Source: Anadara kagoshimensis (taxonomy: Eukaryota; Mollusca; Bivalvia; Arcoida; Arcidae). Taken from it: DNA of 64,000 nt. The stretch is from contig CM037870.1 in NCBI GenBank assembly GCA_021292105.1, forward strand, positions 42,193,076-42,257,075. The letters are read 5' to 3'. The notes under the pieces were generated by a model. The model was not told where the DNA came from. It did not search any database and saw only the letters and a program-made list of their open reading frames with translations. This document shows positions 62,901 through 64,000 of this stretch, piece after piece. How positions within the stretch are numbered: position 1 is the stretch's first letter; every line of letters starts with the position of its first letter. The position numbers and the translations under genes are program-made.

Positions 62901-64000
62901 ACTCAGTCACTAAATCATATCAGGGGAGATTGGGTCCATATAGCATGGCTAAATGTAAATTCCATTTTGCATTTGAATTAATAGTAAAAGAGTCGGGATA
63001 ACAAAACTTACTTTATATCAGTTAATTTTCACAAGAATCACCATTTCAATATATCTGAGTATTTTTATTTTGACATTGTCAGATTATATGGTCACTGCAA
63101 ATGCAAGTGAACTATGTCAAAATAAAATATTCACAGTAATTTTGCTAAAATAATGTAAATTATTCACATTTACTTGAGTTATATGAAGATGTAAGAGAGT
63201 TATATGGAGATGTTTTGCCAGTGTATAATGCAATATTGAAAGGATTTTAACCATAACCAGAGCCTGTACTATAAATGATAAAGTGTGTTTTATAGAAATT
63301 TGTCTTTCAGTAGAGAAGGAACTAACTTGGATTTATGTTTTGTGTTTTGTTGATATTTTGATTACCAAAGATTCAGATTTGTTATTTTATTGATTTTTGT
63401 TTATTTTAATATTTATTAGCTTTCATCTTTTCTATTATCATTTCATTTCATCTTACTATATACATTAAAATCCCACTTGAGACAGATCTAAGTGAGGGAA
63501 AGCTTGTCAGTTTGCTTACTGAGGGTCAGTGGTTTTATCAGGCACTCCAGTTTTCCCATCACCCCTGAGCTGAATGCCTTGATATAAATGAAAGAATCTT
63601 GACTGGGGTGTGAATCTCAATTACCGTGATTACTTTACTTTGTATTCTATAATCTTTATTGTTTTGTTGTATCTGACTCATTTTTATGCCACTGCTTGCT
63701 GTGATGAAGGATTTTGAACTTTACAGGAAAAAGAGATAGAGGACATGTTTGAATTGTTTTAATCATAATTTTTCAAGCTTCTTATAGAGAATTGCTTCCA
63801 ACTAATCATATGGTTTTCATAAATTTATTTTTTTATTTTTCTGTCATTTGTTTTGGTTTTTGCTGTTTTTCTAACCAATTTTAATATTTTCACCAGAACA
63901 TTAATATGAGTACATGTATTCACAAAATATTATACCGGTAGATGGAACTGAATTACAAATCTGGAGCTGGCCAAAAATTTGAAGCCTAGCTGTGTTACAA
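37698..64000 (+). CDS. FLACC1: FLACC1-like (ALS2CR12) flagellum-associated coiled-coil protein, 5' complete, runs past window end
   Basis: Eleven coding exons join in phase: 37698-37816, 40040-40096, 51042-51137, 51911-52022, 52941-53056, 53823-53843, 54604-54621, 57965-58058, 58980-59041, 60617-60714 and 61115-61267. They give about 315 residues so far with no stop. The acceptor TTTTTAG lies 3 nt before ATAATG, so a non-coding first exon is upstream. The N-terminal 130 residues are Ser/Lys/Pro-rich and probably disordered (HHGSGGFRGNRPK, KKSKPPPWQQ). APGYILSRSKSKFAVTIKDE (about 137-156) resembles the conserved block before the coiled coil of vertebrate FLACC1. A charged coiled coil follows (EELQKQISDLTLYLEEER, YSGAFESFQSTLRSELDEKW). 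Vertebrate FLACC1 is a sperm-tail protein. The C-terminal half lies beyond 61267. The name rests on two blocks and the overall layout, so a related coiled-coil family is possible. Confidence 0.65.
38879..38949. repeat. (GA)n and (CA)n microsatellites
   Basis: A short GA run, 14 bp of other sequence, then about 40 bp of CA, in intron 1 of the FLACC1-like gene. Confidence 0.95.
39919..39941. repeat. Poly(T) run
   Basis: A T-run of over 20 in intron 1 of the FLACC1-like gene. There is no clear retrotransposon next to it. Confidence 0.8.
40928..41250 (+). mobile_element. SINE family A, near full length with intact tRNA-like head
   Basis: Head CACTATGGTTGCTCAGTTGG then TAGAGTACTCACTCTG (A box), GGCTTTGAAACCCAGC (B-box region), body AGCAGGCATGGCATTCCCTG, 3' module AAATATTCTTGTCTAGGACA, tail TTCATTCAATC. 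It lies in intron 2 of the FLACC1-like gene and is the best guide to family A's 5' end here. Confidence 0.8.
41331..41481. mobile_element. 150-bp foldback
   Basis: Left arm contains ATCACAACTTGT and CTAATATATTTGGTCCAGA. The right arm has TCTGGACCAAATATATTAG and ACAAGTTGTGATTGATT. The two arms mirror each other around GGCTTGCTAAG. Confidence 0.75.
42420..43480. repeat. Degenerate tandem repeat array
   Basis: At least seven irregular recurrences of CAAATATTGGAAAGTGATAT (about 42524, 42729, 42830, 42956, 43084, 43247 and 43447). Each is followed by TATAGAAA-like and ATATATAT sequence, with AAACTTTG/TGTCAAC blocks between. Spacing is 100-200 bp. No coding signal. Confidence 0.6.
44395..44690. 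repeat. Two-unit tandem repeat of about 180 bp
   Basis: GTTATGAGACTTCATTTGAA then TATAGGTCACTGTGATCC recur as GTCATGAGACTTTGTGTGAA then GTAGGTCACTATGACCC. Old tandem duplication. Confidence 0.65.
44700..44890 (+). mobile_element. SINE family B fragment
   Basis: Has GGATTCACACCCACAACC, a CAGTTTCCTCCACCATTTTAG body and a short 3' module near AAAAAATCCATTCAATC. Degenerate. Confidence 0.35.
46045..46266. repeat. 43-bp minisatellite, about five units
   Basis: Unit TTTAAACACTTCAAACTCC plus AAACACCAGAGATTGTTAGA. Spacings of 43, 43, 47 and 43 bp. Intron 2 of the FLACC1-like gene. Confidence 0.85.
46690..46920. mobile_element. MITE family M1, diverged copy
   Basis: Left end GCCTCAGTTTCACAATAATC, right end AGGAAACTTGTGAAACAGGC. 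Similar size to the element at 1056-1310, but inverted ends have decayed. Confidence 0.55.
47096..47810. repeat. Degenerate tandem repeat, about four units of 140 bp
   Basis: Landmarks TAGATTGAAAATTTTCAG, TATCGGGTATGGTATTTAC, GAGAGTAGACATTT and TAAAATTGTTATTACAGTC recur in order at about 47098, 47370, 47478 and 47617. Confidence 0.7.
48408..48595. mobile_element. MITE family M2, copy 3
   Basis: Left end ACAATCCAACCTGCC, right end AACAGGTTTGACTGTAT. The interior AAGGGCCACCTGCTTATTAA matches copy 2. A weak fourth relative may lie at 52085-52215. Confidence 0.7.
48600..51041. other. Intron 2 remainder of the FLACC1-like gene
   Basis: Very AT-rich, with long T and A runs from about 49680 to 50960. 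I see no exon, although the phase of the flanking exons would allow extra symmetric exons. A slightly GC-richer block at 48830-49090 has no recognisable content. Confidence 0.4.
51190..51715. mobile_element. Cluster of tRNA-derived SINE fragments
   Basis: 51190-51300 is a forward family B head (GGACCGCAGTGGCTGGTTGG, GGGTTTGACCCTAG). 51395-51470 and 51605-51700 are two reverse tRNA-like units with GAACCTTGGACCTCCCGCAC and GTGCTCTACCACTGAGCTAC (A- and B-box regions). The two reverse units are related and about 210 bp apart, so an internal duplication is likely. All lie in intron 3 of the FLACC1-like gene. Confidence 0.6.
52640..52857. mobile_element. MITE family M1, partial copy
   Basis: Right end AAAATGATTGTGAAACTGGG and interior AGATTGCCAAAATTTGCCAA match family M1. 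The left end is decayed, though a second GATTGTGAAAATAGGG occurs at about 52468. Confidence 0.45.
53530..53715 (+). mobile_element. Possible retroelement 3' end with CAAC tail
   Basis: CpG-bearing block with GCGAATGGCTGAAAAATTGC and GATGCGACATTAAGCAACAT, followed by CAACCAACCAACCAA. Ends of this kind (GCGACATTAA then CAAC repeats) are typical of some mollusc LINE/SINE tails. Lies 110 bp before the 21-nt exon. Confidence 0.4.
54304..54480. mobile_element. MITE-like element with ACTGTA ends
   Basis: Starts ACTGTAAACTTATTTAATTT and ends ATGTATACAGTAT, with TTCGCG and TTTCGC/GCGAAA motifs inside in opposite orientations. The short terminal inverted repeats are imperfect. Confidence 0.5.
55141..56133 (+). 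mobile_element. Approx. 145-bp tandem-repeat element T1, copy 3, with target-site duplication
   Basis: Runs from TTTTTAGCTCACCTGACC to GGCCCATGGGCCTCTTGT. Flanked by TTATACA at 55134-55140 and 56134-56140. It has a GTGCGTGC-rich leader, then the same leader as copy 2, and only about two and a half 145-bp units. It lies in intron 7 of the FLACC1-like gene. Confidence 0.8.
56163..56330 (+). mobile_element. SINE family B fragment
   Basis: Head GGGACCTTGATGGCCTAATG then GTCTAAAGCATTGGC (A-box-like), GGTTTGAATCATAACAGG (B-box-like), and AAGGTTTGTCAGTTTGTTTG. It is cut before the 3' module. Confidence 0.6.
56440..56545. repeat. 36-bp tandem repeat, three units
   Basis: CACCAAATTAAGGTTCAAAG plus GTTAAGGTCAA repeated at about 36-bp spacing, followed by a C-run. 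The GGTTCAAAGGTTAAGGTCAA core resembles the T1 unit. Confidence 0.8.
57030..57345 (-). mobile_element. SINE family A, near full length
   Basis: Plus-strand order is 3' module (GTTTAACGTCCCAGTCAAGA), body (TAAGCCTACCATGACACGGG, AGTGCTTGGTGAAAGAACAG), then head (CGGGGTTCAAACCCACAACC). Confidence 0.8.
57585..57735 (+). repeat. Dispersed repeat R2, copy 2
   Basis: Second copy of the 23738-23892 sequence, sharing TCAACTTCAACTTTGGTACT and GTGTGCAGTGTGGAGTCT. It starts with an extra CAACTT hexamer repeat. Confidence 0.75.
58160..58360 (-). mobile_element. SINE family B
   Basis: Reverse copy with 3' module (TATTGGTGTTTTACATAAGT), AGTCAGTTCTGGAATGGTTT and outer head GGATTCAAACCTAAGTGAG. Lies in intron 8 of the FLACC1-like gene, about 100 bp after an exon. 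Confidence 0.65.
61352..61430 (+). mobile_element. tRNA-like SINE head, weak
   Basis: GGTCAAGTAAGCAGGCTCAT and GGGTTTAAACCCCAGC resemble A- and B-box regions. The rest is not recognisable. Confidence 0.3.
61896..61922 (+). CDS. Candidate 27-nt exon of the FLACC1-like gene
   Basis: GATGTTTCAG before it and GTGTAAG after it. Phase 1 in and 1 out, so it would fit after the exon ending at 61267, adding NKSILINEL. The hydrophobic content is less convincing for a coiled coil. Confidence 0.2.
62139..62182. repeat. (CA)n/(TA)n microsatellite
   Basis: Interrupted CA run followed by TATATATA. Confidence 0.9.
62261..62281 (+). CDS. Candidate 21-nt exon of the FLACC1-like gene
   Basis: TTTTAAAG acceptor and GGTAATTT donor, phase 1 to 1, encoding KAESKQR, which suits the coiled coil. 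It resembles the 18- and 21-nt exons upstream in size. Confidence 0.3.
63475..63625 (+). mobile_element. SINE family B fragment
   Basis: AAGCTTGTCAGTTTGCTTAC, CCCATCACCCCTGAGCTGAA and 3' module TCTTGACTGGGGTGTGAATC. The head is missing. Confidence 0.6.

Noticed and set aside
63316-63420. Further exon of the FLACC1-like gene after TTGTCTTTCAG
   Set aside because: The frame continues into a hydrophobic, T-rich sequence and a stop; no donor of quality. Not called.
63727-63762. Terminal exon EKEIEDMFELF after TTTACAG
   Set aside because: It needs phase 0, while the last confident exon ends in phase 1, so it does not fit without an unseen exon.

Overview
The window looks like nuclear DNA of a bivalve or closely related mollusc. 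It is AT-rich and intron-rich, with short exons and GT..AG splice sites. It is crowded with repeat types typical of bivalve genomes: tRNA-derived SINEs, small inverted-repeat elements, and a dispersed element with about 145-bp tandem units ending in a palindromic AGGCCCATGGGCCT motif. There is no sign of bacterial, viral or organellar sequence. Coding sequence is a few per cent of the window and is almost entirely split, so long open frames are a poor guide. The genes below were rebuilt exon by exon from homology, splice signals and phase. Homologies come from family knowledge; no search was run.

Layout. (1) 1-12.4 kb: a minus-strand gene of unknown function, with four exons recovered at 1417-5316 (a membrane segment followed by a glycosylated, cysteine-containing region with an RKKR site). 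Around it are eight copies of one dispersed repeat (one more lies at 34.2 kb), small inverted-repeat elements, a 156-bp foldback and microsatellites. An isolated minus-strand exon at 12.2-12.4 kb resembles the C-terminus of a PLP-dependent amino-acid decarboxylase. (2) 12.75-15.47 kb: a nested structure in which inverted arrays of a short CATTTCGTACCAT-type unit flank an approximately 145-bp tandem-repeat element. 15.7-17 kb is further satellite-like DNA. (3) 17.65-23.15 kb, minus strand: complete six-exon VPS25 (ESCRT-II), with a LINE relic, SINEs and a roughly 590-bp TGAA microsatellite in its introns. (4) 23.1-25.1 kb: a divergent intergenic region with a candidate bidirectional promoter. 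(5) 25.15-29.31 kb, plus strand: complete six-exon UBE2F (NEDD8-conjugating E2), then a long candidate 3' UTR to about 30.9 kb. (6) 31-37.6 kb: SINE, tandem-repeat element, 39-bp minisatellite. (7) 37.7-61.27 kb and probably past the window end, plus strand: eleven coding exons of a coiled-coil protein resembling FLACC1 (ALS2CR12), including 18- and 21-nt microexons and very large introns.

The three identified genes act in unrelated processes: endosomal sorting, cullin neddylation, and probably a sperm flagellum/cilium structure. Their adjacency looks like ordinary eukaryotic gene order, not an operon. I found no convincing new multi-gene system. The most unusual material is in the repeats: arrays carrying two nuclear-receptor-type motifs per 145-bp unit, the inverted-array element at 12.75-15.47 kb, and a microsatellite that appears to have grown from a SINE tail.
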